A stretch of DNA of 64,000 bases from Cupriavidus sp. IDO (lineage in GTDB: Bacteria > Pseudomonadota > Gammaproteobacteria > Burkholderiales > Burkholderiaceae), in assembly GCF_000812465.1 (NCBI RefSeq), contig NZ_JWMA01000199.1, positions 115,053 through 179,052 on the forward strand. Direction: 5' to 3'. The translations under genes were made by a program, and so were the position numbers. Below the pieces are notes generated by a model. That model saw only the letters and a list, made by a program, of their open reading frames with translations, was not told the origin of the DNA and searched no databases. This document shows positions 44,771-54,050 of the stretch, piece after piece; position 1 is the stretch's first letter, and every line of letters begins with the position of its first letter.

Positions 44771-44824
44771 AGAACCCATTTCATAATGAAGAAGGGTCCC
44801 CTTCTTCATTATGAAATGGGTTCT
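44771..44824. repeat. Perfect 26-bp inverted repeat with 2-base loop
   Basis: The arms at 44771-44796 (begins AGAACCCATTTC, ends GAAGAAGGG) and 44799-44824 are exact reverse complements with TC between them. It lies 50 bases after the antiporter stop. No run of Ts follows, so it is not a standard terminator. It has much lower GC than its surroundings. It could be two fused ends of a mobile element or a MITE-like remnant. Confidence 0.85.
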
Positions 44825-44988
44825 AAGACATTCCCGCCAGTTATCGCGTTATGCCAGACACGCAATGGTGGTCATGACGGGCGTCGTTCAATATGGCGTC
44901 CGCGGCCTGTCCTGAACGGGTGCGCACCACCGACACATCATCAGGCGGCCAGCGCGTAGCGCCGCCAAAAAAGAGGAATGGAGACCGC

Positions 44989-46344
44989 ATGCGAGCGTAT
45001 TCGTTGCCGCACAGGATGGGTTCCGGGCGCAGCCGCGCCTGGCTGGCCGCTGCATTGCTGGTGCTGCCGGCTGGCGTGGCGCTGGCGCAGGACGCCGGCC
45101 AGACGGGACCAGGGGCGGCGGACGCCGTCATGCAGGGCTTTCCGCCGCCACCCGACCAGCAGGTCACCCGTGGCAACGGATTGCGTCCGCCGTATATGCG
45201 CTGGGCATTCCGCCACACACGCGAGCTGTCGCCCACGGCGGGCATCCGGCATGCGAAGGAGCCATTGGCCCTGCCGGTCCGGCAAGTGGCGGCCTTGGAC
45301 GACACCACGTTCGCAGTGGGCGGCAGCACCGTCACGCTGGCCGATTACCTCCGCGCCACGCATACCGACGGCTTCATCGTCCTGCAGGATGGCAAGGTCG
45401 TGTACGAGCGCTACTTCAATGGCTTCGGCCCGGAACAGCCGCATATCTGGGCATCGATGACGAAGTCGGTGACCGGGCTGCTGGCGGCAATGCTGGTGGA
45501 AGAAGGCAAGCTCGACCCGCAGGCCCGGCTGGCCCGGTACGTGCCGGAACTGGCCGGCAATCCGTTCGGCGAGGCCACCGTGCAGCAGAACCTGGACATG
45601 GAGGTGGCAGTCGGCTATCCGGAGGCGCTGCCACCGGATCTGGGCCTGTTCGGCGCCGTCGGGATCGTGCCGCGCAAGTCGGATGCGCCGGACAACATCT
45701 ATGACTTCCTCAAGGTCGTCCATGCGACTGGCGGTCCCGGGGATGCCGGTGTCTGGTATTACCAGAACGGTTCGCCAGAAGCGGTGGCGTGGGCACTGCG
45801 CCGCATCACGGGCAAGAGCTGGGCGCAGCTGGTGACTGAACGGTTGTGGTCCCGCTTTGCCGAGGACGATGCCTACGCACAGGTGGACCGCCTGGGTACC
45901 GAAATGGCCAGCGGCGGCCTGAACACCACGCTGCATGACGCCGCGCGCTTTGCGGAAGCGGTGCGCCGCGCAGTTGCCGGAGACGCCTCGGGCGGCATGT
46001 CGCCCGCGGTGGTTCGCATCGCCCTGCAACCAGCCAGCAACCAGGCGCGCTTCGCGCGCGGCAACCTGACGCCGGGCCGCGAGGGCTACGGCTATCGCAA
46101 CTACTGGTTCCAGCGCAACGACGGCGACGGCAGCATCGAGGCAAGCGGGCGCTTCGGGCAGAAAATCTACATCAATCCCCGCCTGGGCCTGACCGTGGTC
46201 AAGTTCTCGGCCAGCCCGGACAATGCCGCGCGCCCGACCAGCGCGGCTGGCATCCACAAGCGTGACGACCCGTCGCGCGTCCTCGAGACACCCGCGGCCA
46301 TGGCGGCCGCCGCGCTGGCGATCCATCGCGTAGCCAGCCGCTGA
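44989..46344 (+). CDS. Exported serine hydrolase of the beta-lactamase/PBP-C family
   Basis: A 451-residue secreted protein, started at 44989 where a signal peptide begins (ending ALAQ near residue 34) behind AGAGGAATGGAG. It has the beta-lactamase-family SxxK site Ser156-Met-Thr-Lys159 (WASMTKSVTGL) and a Tyr-x-Asn motif in YYQNGSPEAV (about residue 263). The C-terminal GRFGQKIYINPRLGLTVVKFS matches the third element region. This is the class C-like serine hydrolase group (EstB, 6-aminohexanoate hydrolase type), acting as an esterase or amidase rather than a proven beta-lactamase. Substrate unknown. Confidence 0.88.
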   Translation: MRAYSLPHRMGSGRSRAWLAAALLVLPAGVALAQDAGQTGPGAADAVMQGFPPPPDQQVTRGNGLRPPYMRWAFRHTRELSPTAGIRHAKEPLALPVRQVAALDDTTFAVGGSTVTLADYLRATHTDGFIVLQDGKVVYERYFNGFGPEQPHIWASMTKSVTGLLAAMLVEEGKLDPQARLARYVPELAGNPFGEATVQQNLDMEVAVGYPEALPPDLGLFGAVGIVPRKSDAPDNIYDFLKVVHATGGPGDAGVWYYQNGSPEAVAWALRRITGKSWAQLVTERLWSRFAEDDAYAQVDRLGTEMASGGLNTTLHDAARFAEAVRRAVAGDASGGMSPAVVRIALQPASNQARFARGNLTPGREGYGYRNYWFQRNDGDGSIEASGRFGQKIYINPRLGLTVVKFSASPDNAARPTSAAGIHKRDDPSRVLETPAAMAAAALAIHRVASR

Positions 46345-46555
46345 ATCCCGCCGGCAGCGCCGGCTTTCCTTACCGACACAAGCCCTCCGCAGGCCTGCAG
46401 GCCGTGCGGATGGTCAAACGCACGCCTTCGCATGCGAAAGGAGCCGGCAGGAGTTCACGCACGACCAATCCCGATCCGACGCCTCGAATGCAGGCACAGC
46501 CATGCGCCCACCGTGCCATGGCGATGACGAACAACGACGACACAGGCAGGAGACA

Positions 46556-47668
46556 ATGAGAACGAAGACCGAGAAACTGTGGCTGTCAGCCGCGCTTGGC
46601 GTGCTGTCCGGCGGGGCGCAGGCCACCGTAACGCTGTATGGTGTGGCCGATGCCAATATCGAATACGTGAACCACCTGTCGGCCGTGCTGCCGACCCAGG
46701 CCGGATTCCCCGGCCCTGCCCACAGCCGCGTGGGCCTGACTTCAGGCGGACTGTCCGGTTCGCGCTGGGGTTTGCGTGGCACCGAGGACCTGGACGGTGG
46801 CCTGAAGGCAGTATTTGTGCTGGAAAACGGCTTCGGCCTGGACGACGGCAGGCAGACACAGTCCGGACGCCTGTTTGGACGGCAGGCCTTTGTCGGACTG
46901 CTTAGCGAGCGCGCCGGACGGCTCACGTTCGGGCGTCAATACACTGCAATCTTCGATGCGTTCTCGAACTTCTCGCCCAGTGGCTATTCGACGCAGTACG
47001 AGCCGATTGCCGCCCAGCTCGGCCTGGATTTCCGCTCGGACAACACCGTCAAGTACACGGGCACGTTCGGCGGACTGACAGCCACGGCAAACTGGTCATT
47101 CGGCAACGGCGTGTTCGGCGCGGGCGAGAATCCGGGGCAGTCGCGCCGCGATTCCGGCTATGGCGCCGGGCTCAACTACTTCGCGGGCGGCTTTGGCGTG
47201 GCGCTGGCATTCAATCGCTACGATCCCACGCTGACACCGGGCGGCGACACGGGCAACTTCAGGAAGGCCGGGCTGGCGGCCAGCTACAGCGCGGGTCCGG
47301 TCAAGCTGATGGGCGGCTATCGCTGGGGAATGAACAAATCGTCCAGCGGCTCGACCATCGTCCGTGACGACTACTATTGGGCCGGCATCAACTACCGCGC
47401 CATGCAAGCGCTGGATCTCACGCTCGCGTACTACTACGACGACGTGAAGTCGCTCAACGGTACCAATGTGAAGAACCCCTGGCAGGTCAGCCTGATCGCG
47501 GACTACAGCCTGTCGAAGCGCACCGATATCTACCTGACCACGGCCTATGTCCGGCATGCCGGGATCAACTTCGACACCTCCGCCGTGAGCTTCGCCAACG
47601 GGTATTTCCCCGGTAGCGGGCAGCAGAGCATGACCGCGGTGGCAGTGGGGATGCGGCACCGGTTCTGA
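46556..47668 (+). CDS. OmpC-type Gram-negative porin
   Basis: A 370-residue trimeric porin of the beta-proteobacterial type. The signal peptide runs to about residue 22 (GGAQA), and the mature protein starts TVTLYGVADANIEYV. It has the family motifs SRWGLRGTEDLDGGLKAVFVLENGFG, FGRQAFVGLLSERAGRLTFGRQYT split at about 95-125, and a C-terminal aromatic end AVGMRHRF. Start 46556 has AGGAGACA upstream. It lies convergent to the LysR gene of the gentisate operon, so it might admit aromatic acids, but that is only a guess from position. Confidence 0.92.
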   Translation: MRTKTEKLWLSAALGVLSGGAQATVTLYGVADANIEYVNHLSAVLPTQAGFPGPAHSRVGLTSGGLSGSRWGLRGTEDLDGGLKAVFVLENGFGLDDGRQTQSGRLFGRQAFVGLLSERAGRLTFGRQYTAIFDAFSNFSPSGYSTQYEPIAAQLGLDFRSDNTVKYTGTFGGLTATANWSFGNGVFGAGENPGQSRRDSGYGAGLNYFAGGFGVALAFNRYDPTLTPGGDTGNFRKAGLAASYSAGPVKLMGGYRWGMNKSSSGSTIVRDDYYWAGINYRAMQALDLTLAYYYDDVKSLNGTNVKNPWQVSLIADYSLSKRTDIYLTTAYVRHAGINFDTSAVSFANGYFPGSGQQSMTAVAVGMRHRF

Positions 47669-47674
47669 CCGACC

Positions 47675-48613
47675 CTACAGCTGGAATGCGGCCGACGCCT
47701 GCGGCGCACCGGCCGCCCGCCGCAGGCATTCCAGCATCGTCGTCACCGCCATGCGCGATAGTCCGTCTTCGCGCCAGTACATCGATACCGAGCCGAACCC
47801 CGCCAGCCGCAGCGGCACGATGCGCAGCGCGCCGAGCTCTTCCAGCCGGCGTGCCGTGCGGTGCGAGGCCAGTCCGATCATGTCGCTGTTGTTGAACAGC
47901 GTGAGGTTCAGCACGGTGGAATTGCTCTCCACGCAATCGGCGGGCAGGGCACGCTCGGCGCTGGCGAGCGCCCCTTCCAGGGCGTTGCGGATCGGCGTGC
48001 CGCGCGGCCAGACCACCCAGCGGTACTGGTACATGTCGTCCCAGCCGATGGTGTCGCGCAGCAGCAGCGGATGGCGCGGCCGTGCGACGAAATGGATCGG
48101 CTCCATGTAGAGCGATTCAGTGCGCATGTGCGCATCCTGCAGCTCGGGCGCGGAGCGGCCCACCACGATATCGAGTTCGCTGCGCGCGAGCTGGCTCATC
48201 AGGCGGTCCATGGTGGTCTCCACCAGCCGCACGCTGGCGCGCGGCACCTGCTGCAGCAGCTGCAGCGCGGCCAGCGGGACCGTATCCGCCGCCGATGCCC
48301 CCGAAGTCCCCACCACCACCAGCCCGCTGCCGCCGTCGCGCATGGCCTGCAGGTCGTCGCGCGCTGCGTCGAGCTGCGCCTCGATCCGGCGGGCATGCTC
48401 GATCAGCGATTCGCCGTAAGGCGTCGGCCGCAGCCCGCGCGCCTGCCGTTCGAACAGCGGCAGGCCGATGTCGTCCTCGAGGTCCTTCAGCCATTTGGAA
48501 AGGCCCGGCTGGGTCGTGTTCAGCATCGCGGCCGACTGGCTCATATTGCCGGTCTCGGCCAGGCTGAGCAGCATCTGCAGGTTGCGCAGCCGGAGTCTCT
48601 GGGTCCAGTCCAT
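47675..48613 (-). CDS. LysR-family regulator of the gentisate operon
   Basis: A 312-residue LysR protein with the helix-turn-helix at residues 10-60 (LQMLLSLAETGNMSQSAAMLN..., PGLSKWLKDLEDDIGLPLFERQARGLRPT) and a full effector-binding domain. It is divergent from the 3-hydroxybenzoate/gentisate operon, with two short palindromes in the 134-base gap. It most likely activates that operon in response to 3-hydroxybenzoate or gentisate. Confidence 0.9.
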   Translation of the reverse strand: MDWTQRLRLRNLQMLLSLAETGNMSQSAAMLNTTQPGLSKWLKDLEDDIGLPLFERQARGLRPTPYGESLIEHARRIEAQLDAARDDLQAMRDGGSGLVVVGTSGASAADTVPLAALQLLQQVPRASVRLVETTMDRLMSQLARSELDIVVGRSAPELQDAHMRTESLYMEPIHFVARPRHPLLLRDTIGWDDMYQYRWVVWPRGTPIRNALEGALASAERALPADCVESNSTVLNLTLFNNSDMIGLASHRTARRLEELGALRIVPLRLAGFGSVSMYWREDGLSRMAVTTMLECLRRAAGAPQASAAFQL

Positions 48614-48632
48614 GATGACTACCTATATGAAA

Positions 48633-48670
48633 TATCGTATCGATAAGATGAAAAGTTCATTTCAAATCTT
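48633..48670. promoter_or_regulatory. Two adjacent LysR-type palindromes upstream of the gentisate operon
   Basis: TATCGTATCGATA (48633-48645) is a perfect T-N11-A palindrome. ATGAAAAGTTCAT (48648-48660) is a second perfect palindrome, flanked by AAGAT (48645-48649) and ATCTT (48666-48670). Their centres are 15 bases apart. They lie between the LysR start and the dioxygenase start. Confidence 0.7.
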
Positions 48671-48747
48671 ATAGCGCGGCGCGTATAACGACAACAAAGC
48701 AGTGCACCTGCAAAGAAAGCGCCCGCAAAAAAAGTAACGGAGACAGC

Positions 48748-49794
48748 ATGTCCGATCACACCCCTGATCCGGCCCGTGTGGCCTACTACGAACGCATCGG
48801 CCGCAGCCATATGACCCCGCTGTGGGAGTCGCTGCATGCGCTGGTGCCGCCGCAGCCGCGCCCGCAGATCGTCCCGGCCATCTGGAAGTACGAACAGATT
48901 CGCCCGCTGGTCATGCAGGCCGGCAATGTCATCAGTGCCGAGGAAGCCGTGCGCCGCGTGCTGGTGCTGGAGAACCCCGGCATCCCGGGCAAGTCGAGCA
49001 TCACGTCCACGCTGTACGCCGGCCTGCAGCTGATCCTGCCGGGCGAGGTGGCGCCGAGCCACCGCCATACGCAGTCGGCGCTGCGCTTTATCGTGGAAGG
49101 CAAGGGCGCCTGGACCGCCGTGAACGGCGAGCGCACCACCATGCATCCGGGCGACTTCATCATCACGCCGTCGTGGACCTGGCATGACCACGGCAACCCG
49201 ACCGTCGAAGACGGCGGCGAGCCGGTGGTGTGGCTGGACGGCCTGGATATCCCGCTCGTGCAGCAGTTCGACGCCGGCTTTGCCGAGAACTACCCGGAAG
49301 CCCAGCAGCCGGTCACCCGCGCCGAGGGCGACAGCTTTGCGCGTTTCGGGCACAACATGGTGCCGGTGAGGCATCGCGTGACCGACCCCACCTCGCCGAT
49401 CTTCAGCTACCCGTACGAACGCTCGCGCGAGGCGCTGGACCAGCTCTACCGCAACGGCGAGCTCGATGCGTGGGACGGCGTGAAGCTGCGCTACGTCAAC
49501 CCGGCCACGGGCGGCTGGCCGATGCCCACCATCGCCACCTTCATGCAGTACCTGCCCGCGGGCTTCCAGGGCAAGACCTACCGCAGCACCGATGCCACCG
49601 TCTACAGCGTGGTGGAAGGCCGCGGCACGGTGCGCATCGGCGATGCGCAGTTCCAGTTCGAGCCACGCGATGTGTTCGTCGCCCCGTCGTGGGCGCCGGT
49701 GCAGCTGGGTGCGCTGGAAGACGCCGTGCTGTTCAGCTATTCCGACCGGCCCGTGCTGTCCGCCCTGAACCTGCTGCGCGAAGCGCGCACCTGA
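48748..49794 (+). CDS. Gentisate 1,2-dioxygenase
   Basis: A 348-residue bicupin ring-cleaving enzyme that opens gentisate to maleylpyruvate. The first cupin has the iron ligands His105 and His107 (APSHRHTQSALRFIVEG) and His146/His148 (WTWHDHGN). A second, metal-less cupin follows (about residues 265-335, TVYSVVEGRGTVRIGDAQFQFEPRDVFVAPSW split). The length is normal for the family. It is the first gene of the operon, behind CGGAGACAG, and the LysR operators lie just upstream. The following genes encode the rest of the gentisate pathway, which makes the assignment firm. Confidence 0.95.
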   Translation: MSDHTPDPARVAYYERIGRSHMTPLWESLHALVPPQPRPQIVPAIWKYEQIRPLVMQAGNVISAEEAVRRVLVLENPGIPGKSSITSTLYAGLQLILPGEVAPSHRHTQSALRFIVEGKGAWTAVNGERTTMHPGDFIITPSWTWHDHGNPTVEDGGEPVVWLDGLDIPLVQQFDAGFAENYPEAQQPVTRAEGDSFARFGHNMVPVRHRVTDPTSPIFSYPYERSREALDQLYRNGELDAWDGVKLRYVNPATGGWPMPTIATFMQYLPAGFQGKTYRSTDATVYSVVEGRGTVRIGDAQFQFEPRDVFVAPSWAPVQLGALEDAVLFSYSDRPVLSALNLLREART

Positions 49795-49890
49795 CAACCG
49801 CTCCGAACCACTGACCTGAAACCGAATGCGGGGTGCCTGCGGGCACCGCCGCGGCCCCCGTTCACCCGTTTTGTCCTGAAAGTACCGACC

Positions 49891-50589
49891 ATGCCCTACG
49901 TTTTCACGCCCCCCGCCACCGTTGCCATTCCCGTTGCCGGCAGCGACGACCAGTTTGCCGTGCGCCGCGTCTACTGCGTGGGCCGCAACTACGCCGCCCA
50001 TGCCCGCGAGATGGGCTTCGATCCTGACCGCGAGCCGCCGTTCTTCTTCTGCAAGCCGGCCGACGCCATCGTGCCGGTGCAGGCCGGCCAGACGCTGGAA
50101 CTGCCTTACCCCGCGCAGACGCAGAACTACCACTACGAGGCCGAACTGGTGGCCGTGATCGGCAAGGCCGGCTCGGACATCGGCGTGGAGCAGGCACTCG
50201 AGCACGTGTGGGGCTACGCCGTGGGCCTCGATATGACGCGCCGCGACCTGCAGATGAAGATGCGCGAAATGGGCCGTCCGTGGGAAATCGGCAAGGCCTT
50301 CGATGCCTCGGCGCCGGTTGCCCCCATCCACCGCGCCAGCGAAATCGGCCATCCGCAGCAAGCTGGTATCTGGCTCACCGTCAACGGTGAGACGAAGCAG
50401 CGCAGCGATGTATCGCACCTGATCTGGTCGGTGGCCGAGACGGTGGCCTACCTGTCGCAGTTCTTCCGCCTGGAACCGGGCGATGTGATCTTCACCGGCA
50501 CGCCCGAAGGCGTGGGCGCGGTCAAGGCCGGCGACACCATGGTCACCGGCGTGGATGGCCTGGGCGAACTGACGGTTCGCGTGATCTGA
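49891..50589 (+). CDS. Fumarylpyruvate hydrolase (FAH family)
   Basis: A 232-residue fumarylacetoacetate-hydrolase-fold enzyme, which splits fumarylpyruvate into fumarate and pyruvate. The metal site is visible as YHYEAELVAVIGK (two Glu, about residues 74-86) and GLDMTRRDLQ (Asp, about 113), with FTGTPEGVGAV near the C-terminus (about 206-216). The short one-domain length fits the NagK/MhbH type. It lies 96 bases after the dioxygenase. Confidence 0.92.
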   Translation: MPYVFTPPATVAIPVAGSDDQFAVRRVYCVGRNYAAHAREMGFDPDREPPFFFCKPADAIVPVQAGQTLELPYPAQTQNYHYEAELVAVIGKAGSDIGVEQALEHVWGYAVGLDMTRRDLQMKMREMGRPWEIGKAFDASAPVAPIHRASEIGHPQQAGIWLTVNGETKQRSDVSHLIWSVAETVAYLSQFFRLEPGDVIFTGTPEGVGAVKAGDTMVTGVDGLGELTVRVI

Positions 50590-50613
50590 AGCACTCCACA
50601 GGCATTTCCGATC

Positions 50614-51255
50614 ATGCAGCTCTATAGTTTCTTCAACAGCTCGACGTCCTACCGCGTGCGCATCGCGCTGGCCCTCAAGGGCCTGCCGTACGACTACCTG
50701 CCGGTCAATATCCGTACCGGGCAGCACCACGAGACCGAGTACGTCGACAGCATCAACCCGTCGGCCGCCGTGCCCGCGCTGGTGGACGGCAACTTCAGCC
50801 TGGGCCAGTCATTCGCGATCATGGACTACCTGGATGCCCGTCATCCCGAACCGCGCCTGATCCCGCAAGACCCCGTGCAGCGCGCGCGGGTGCTGGAACT
50901 GTCGACGCTGATCGGCTGCGACATCCATCCGGTCAACAACCTGCGCGTGCTGCGCTACCTGCAGGATGTGCTGAAGGTCACGCCCGAGCAGAAAGACGCG
51001 TGGTACCGCCACTGGATCGACGAAGGCATGGCCGGCGTGGAACGCCTGCTGGCCCTGCACGGGCACGGCAACTGGTGCTTCGGCGATGCGCCCACGCTGG
51101 CGGATGTCACGCTGGTGCCGCAGGTGGCCAATGCGCTGCGCACGGGTTGCGACCTGGGCCGGTACGAGCGCGCGATGGCGGTCTATGCACACGCCAGCAG
51201 CCATCCGGCCTTCGCCCAGGCGGCGCCGGCGCGCCAACCCGATTACACGGCCTGA
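50614..51255 (+). CDS. Maleylpyruvate isomerase (GST-like, MaiA/NagL type)
   Basis: A 213-residue zeta-class glutathione-transferase-fold isomerase. The N-terminal FFNSSTSYRVRIALALKGLPYDY (residues 5-27) carries the Ser-Ser/Thr glutathione site of maleylacetoacetate/maleylpyruvate isomerases, and NPSAAVPALVDG and GQSFAIMDYLD complete the GSH domain. The C-terminal all-helical domain has the FGDAPTLADVTLVPQ motif. In this operon it should convert maleylpyruvate to fumarylpyruvate using glutathione. It lies 24 bases after the hydrolase. Confidence 0.92.
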   Translation: MQLYSFFNSSTSYRVRIALALKGLPYDYLPVNIRTGQHHETEYVDSINPSAAVPALVDGNFSLGQSFAIMDYLDARHPEPRLIPQDPVQRARVLELSTLIGCDIHPVNNLRVLRYLQDVLKVTPEQKDAWYRHWIDEGMAGVERLLALHGHGNWCFGDAPTLADVTLVPQVANALRTGCDLGRYERAMAVYAHASSHPAFAQAAPARQPDYTA

Positions 51256-51282
51256 CGGCACGACCGAGGCCAGGAGACAACG

Positions 51283-52497
51283 ATGAGCAGCACAACCAAC
51301 ACGACCGGCAAGGTCCTTATCATCGGCGGCGGTATCGGCGGGCTGGCGGCGGCGCTGGCGCTGGCACGCCAGGGCATCCGCATCGAACTGCTGGAGCAGG
51401 CCGAGCAGATCGGCGAGATCGGTGCAGGCATCCAGCTGGCCGCCAACGCATTTGCCGCGCTGGACGCACTGGGCGTCGGCGAGGCCGCGCGCAGCCGTGC
51501 CGTCTTTACCGACTACCTCAGCCTGCGCGATGCGATCGACGCCAGCACCATCGCCGAAGTCGACGTGGGCAAGGCTTACCGCGAGCGCTTCGGCAATCCG
51601 TATGCCGTGATCCATCGCGCCGACATCCATCTGTCGATCCTCGAGGCCGTGCAGGACCATCCGCTGATCACGTTCCGCACCAGCACGCGTGTCGAACAGC
51701 TGATGCAGGACGAGCAGGGCGTCACGGTGATCGACCAGCATGGCGAGCACCACCGCGGCGATGCCGTGATCGGCTGCGACGGTGTCAAGTCCGCCATCCG
51801 CCAGGCGCTGATCGGCGATGAGCCGCGCGTGACCGGCCATGTGGTCTACCGCGCCGTGGTGGACGTGGCCAACATGCCGGAAGACTTGCAGGTCAACGCC
51901 CCGGTGGTCTGGGCCGGCCCGCATTGCCACCTGGTCCACTATCCGCTGCGCGGCGGCCAGCAATACAACCTGGTGGTGACGTTCCACAGCCGCGAAGCCG
52001 AGACCTGGGGTGTGCGCGACGGCAGCAAGGAAGAAGTGCTGTCGTACTTCGAAGGCATCCATCCGCTGCCGCACCAGATGCTGGACCGGCCGACCTCGTG
52101 GAAGCGCTGGGCTACCGCCGACCGTGACCCGGTAGAGCGCTGGAGCTTCGGCCGCGCCACCATCCTTGGCGATGCCGCCCATCCGATGACGCAGTACGTG
52201 GCGCAGGGCGCCTGCCAGGCGCTCGAAGATGCCGTCACGCTGGGCGCCGCGGTTGAGGCTGCAGGCGGCGATTTCGAAGCGGCATTCAAGCTGTATGAGC
52301 AGGCTCGTATTCCCCGCACCGCACGCGTGCTCTACGCCGCGCGCGACATGGGCCGGGTCTACCACGCCAAAGGTGTGGACCGCCTGGTGCGCAACAGCCT
52401 GTGGACCGGCCGCACGCAGACGCAGTTCTACGACGCACTGCAATGGCTGCATGGCTGGCGCGCGGAGAAATGCCTGAGTCCCACGCCGTGGCTATGA
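51283..52497 (+). CDS. 3-Hydroxybenzoate 6-hydroxylase (FAD monooxygenase)
   Basis: A 404-residue class A flavoprotein monooxygenase that hydroxylates 3-hydroxybenzoate to gentisate with NAD(P)H and oxygen. It has the FAD motif IIGGGIGGLAAALALARQG (residues 10-28), DGVKSAIRQAL (the DG motif, about 166-176) and GDAAHPMTQYVAQGACQALEDA (about 292-313). The TQYxAQGAC form is typical of 3-hydroxybenzoate 6-hydroxylases rather than of salicylate or p-hydroxybenzoate hydroxylases. The operon context supports it. It follows the isomerase by 27 bases. Confidence 0.92.
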   Translation: MSSTTNTTGKVLIIGGGIGGLAAALALARQGIRIELLEQAEQIGEIGAGIQLAANAFAALDALGVGEAARSRAVFTDYLSLRDAIDASTIAEVDVGKAYRERFGNPYAVIHRADIHLSILEAVQDHPLITFRTSTRVEQLMQDEQGVTVIDQHGEHHRGDAVIGCDGVKSAIRQALIGDEPRVTGHVVYRAVVDVANMPEDLQVNAPVVWAGPHCHLVHYPLRGGQQYNLVVTFHSREAETWGVRDGSKEEVLSYFEGIHPLPHQMLDRPTSWKRWATADRDPVERWSFGRATILGDAAHPMTQYVAQGACQALEDAVTLGAAVEAAGGDFEAAFKLYEQARIPRTARVLYAARDMGRVYHAKGVDRLVRNSLWTGRTQTQFYDALQWLHGWRAEKCLSPTPWL

Positions 52498-52611
52498 AGC
52501 ACTGACCACGGCTTCGTTCCCTCGCAGCAAATCCCGATAGCGAACTGGCGGCCACGGAAGCCGCCGGCCGTGACTCGCCCTGAAACACTGGCAACAAGGA
52601 GGAGACAACCC

Positions 52612-53955
52612 ATGCCTGCCAGCCAACCCCTCAACGTCACCGCGTTTATCGACCGCCACCCGCTGTCGGCCTTCCAGGTGACGATCGTCGTGCTGTGCTT
52701 CCTGATCGTGGCGGTGGATGGCTTCGATACCGCGGCCATCGGCTTTATCGCGCCCGCCATCCGTGGCGAGTGGCATCTGACACCAGCGCAGCTCGCGCCG
52801 TTGTTCGGCGCGGGCCTTGGCGGCCTGATGGCTGGCGCCTTCCTGTTCGGCCCGCTGGCCGACCGCTTCGGCCGCAAGAGCGTGCTGGTGCTGTCGGTGC
52901 TGTTCTTCGGCGCTGCCAGCCTGGCCTCGGCCTGGTCGGGCGACCTGATGACGCTGATCGCGTTGCGCTTCCTGACCGGGCTGGGCCTGGGCGGCGCTAT
53001 GCCGAACGCAATCACGCTGACCTCCGAGTTCTGCCCGGACAAGCGGCGCTCGTTCCTCGTGACCACCATGTTCTGCGGCTTCACGCTCGGCTCGGCCTTC
53101 GGCGGACTGGCCTCGGCCGCGCTGATCGATGCGTTCGGCTGGCGCTCGGTGCTGGTGGTGGGTGGCGTGCTGCCGCTGGGACTCGCCGTGCTGCTGGCGT
53201 CGCTGCTGCCGGAGTCCGTGCGCTACCTGGTGATGGCGGGCAAGGGGCGCGAGCGCATTGCCGCCACGCTGCAGCGTATCGCGCCGCAGGCTGACCTGCG
53301 CGATGCGACCTTCGTGGTGTCGGAACAGCGCGCTACGGGCTCGCCGGTGCGGCACCTGTTCAGGCCGGAGCTGTTGCGCGGCACGCTGTTGTTCTGGCTC
53401 ACCTTCTTCATGAGCCTGCTGGTGATCTACCTGCTCTCGAGCTGGCTGCCCACGCTGCTGCGCAGCACAGGCCAGTCGATGCGCACCGCCGCGCTGGTGA
53501 CCACGATGTTCCAGGTCGGCGGCACGGTGGGCGCCATCGCGCTGGGCTGGCTGATGGACCGTATCAATCCGCACTACGTGCTGACCGCCAGCTACACGCT
53601 GGCCGGGCTCTGCATCGCGGCGGTGGGCAGCTTTGCGTCCGATCCGGTGGCTGCCGGCGTCGCGGTGTTCTTCGCGGGATTCTGCATCTCCGGCTCGCAG
53701 GTGGGAGGCAATGCATTGTCCGCCAGCTTCTACCCGACCGACTGCCGCGCCACCGGCGTCAGCTGGGCCAATGCCGTTGGCCGCATGGGCTCGGTGATCG
53801 GCTCGGTGGGCGGTGCGACCATGCTGTCGATGGGGCTGGGCATGCCGGCATTGTTTGCGCTGATCGGCGTGCCCGCGGTGATTGCCGGTGTGTCGATGTT
53901 CTCGCTCGGGATGGTGCGGCGGGCGCCGGTGGTGGGGAAGCTGGCGGTCGAATAA
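52612..53955 (+). CDS. Aromatic acid:H+ symporter (AAHS-family MFS), likely 3-hydroxybenzoate uptake
   Basis: A 447-residue major facilitator with twelve membrane segments, started at 52612 behind AAGGAGGAGA. The family mark is VDGFDTAAIGFIAPAIRGEW in TM1 (about residues 37-56), with the Asp of AAHS carriers, and GPLADRFGRKSVLVLSVLFF for the loop 2-3 motif. The closest known roles are MhbT- and PcaK-like proteins, which import hydroxybenzoates. It lies 114 bases downstream of the hydroxylase in the same direction. Confidence 0.9.
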   Translation: MPASQPLNVTAFIDRHPLSAFQVTIVVLCFLIVAVDGFDTAAIGFIAPAIRGEWHLTPAQLAPLFGAGLGGLMAGAFLFGPLADRFGRKSVLVLSVLFFGAASLASAWSGDLMTLIALRFLTGLGLGGAMPNAITLTSEFCPDKRRSFLVTTMFCGFTLGSAFGGLASAALIDAFGWRSVLVVGGVLPLGLAVLLASLLPESVRYLVMAGKGRERIAATLQRIAPQADLRDATFVVSEQRATGSPVRHLFRPELLRGTLLFWLTFFMSLLVIYLLSSWLPTLLRSTGQSMRTAALVTTMFQVGGTVGAIALGWLMDRINPHYVLTASYTLAGLCIAAVGSFASDPVAAGVAVFFAGFCISGSQVGGNALSASFYPTDCRATGVSWANAVGRMGSVIGSVGGATMLSMGLGMPALFALIGVPAVIAGVSMFSLGMVRRAPVVGKLAVE

Positions 53956-54050
53956 GCGCGCGGCGGCGTTCCGTTGCAGGAGCCGTGGGGTATCTTTCAG
54001 GGAAACAGACGGCTGCCCGAACGGCGGCCGTCCCTACAGGAGACCCCCAC

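Noticed and set aside
44762..44959. Short plus-strand frame covering the 26-bp inverted repeat
   Set aside because: Its translation simply reads through the repeat and has no homology; the repeat itself explains the composition.
48619..50730. A 703-residue open frame on the minus strand opposite the gentisate genes
   Set aside because: It is a shadow of three well-identified plus-strand genes; its translation is His/Arg/Val-rich low-complexity with no family features, as is usual for the antisense of high-GC codons.
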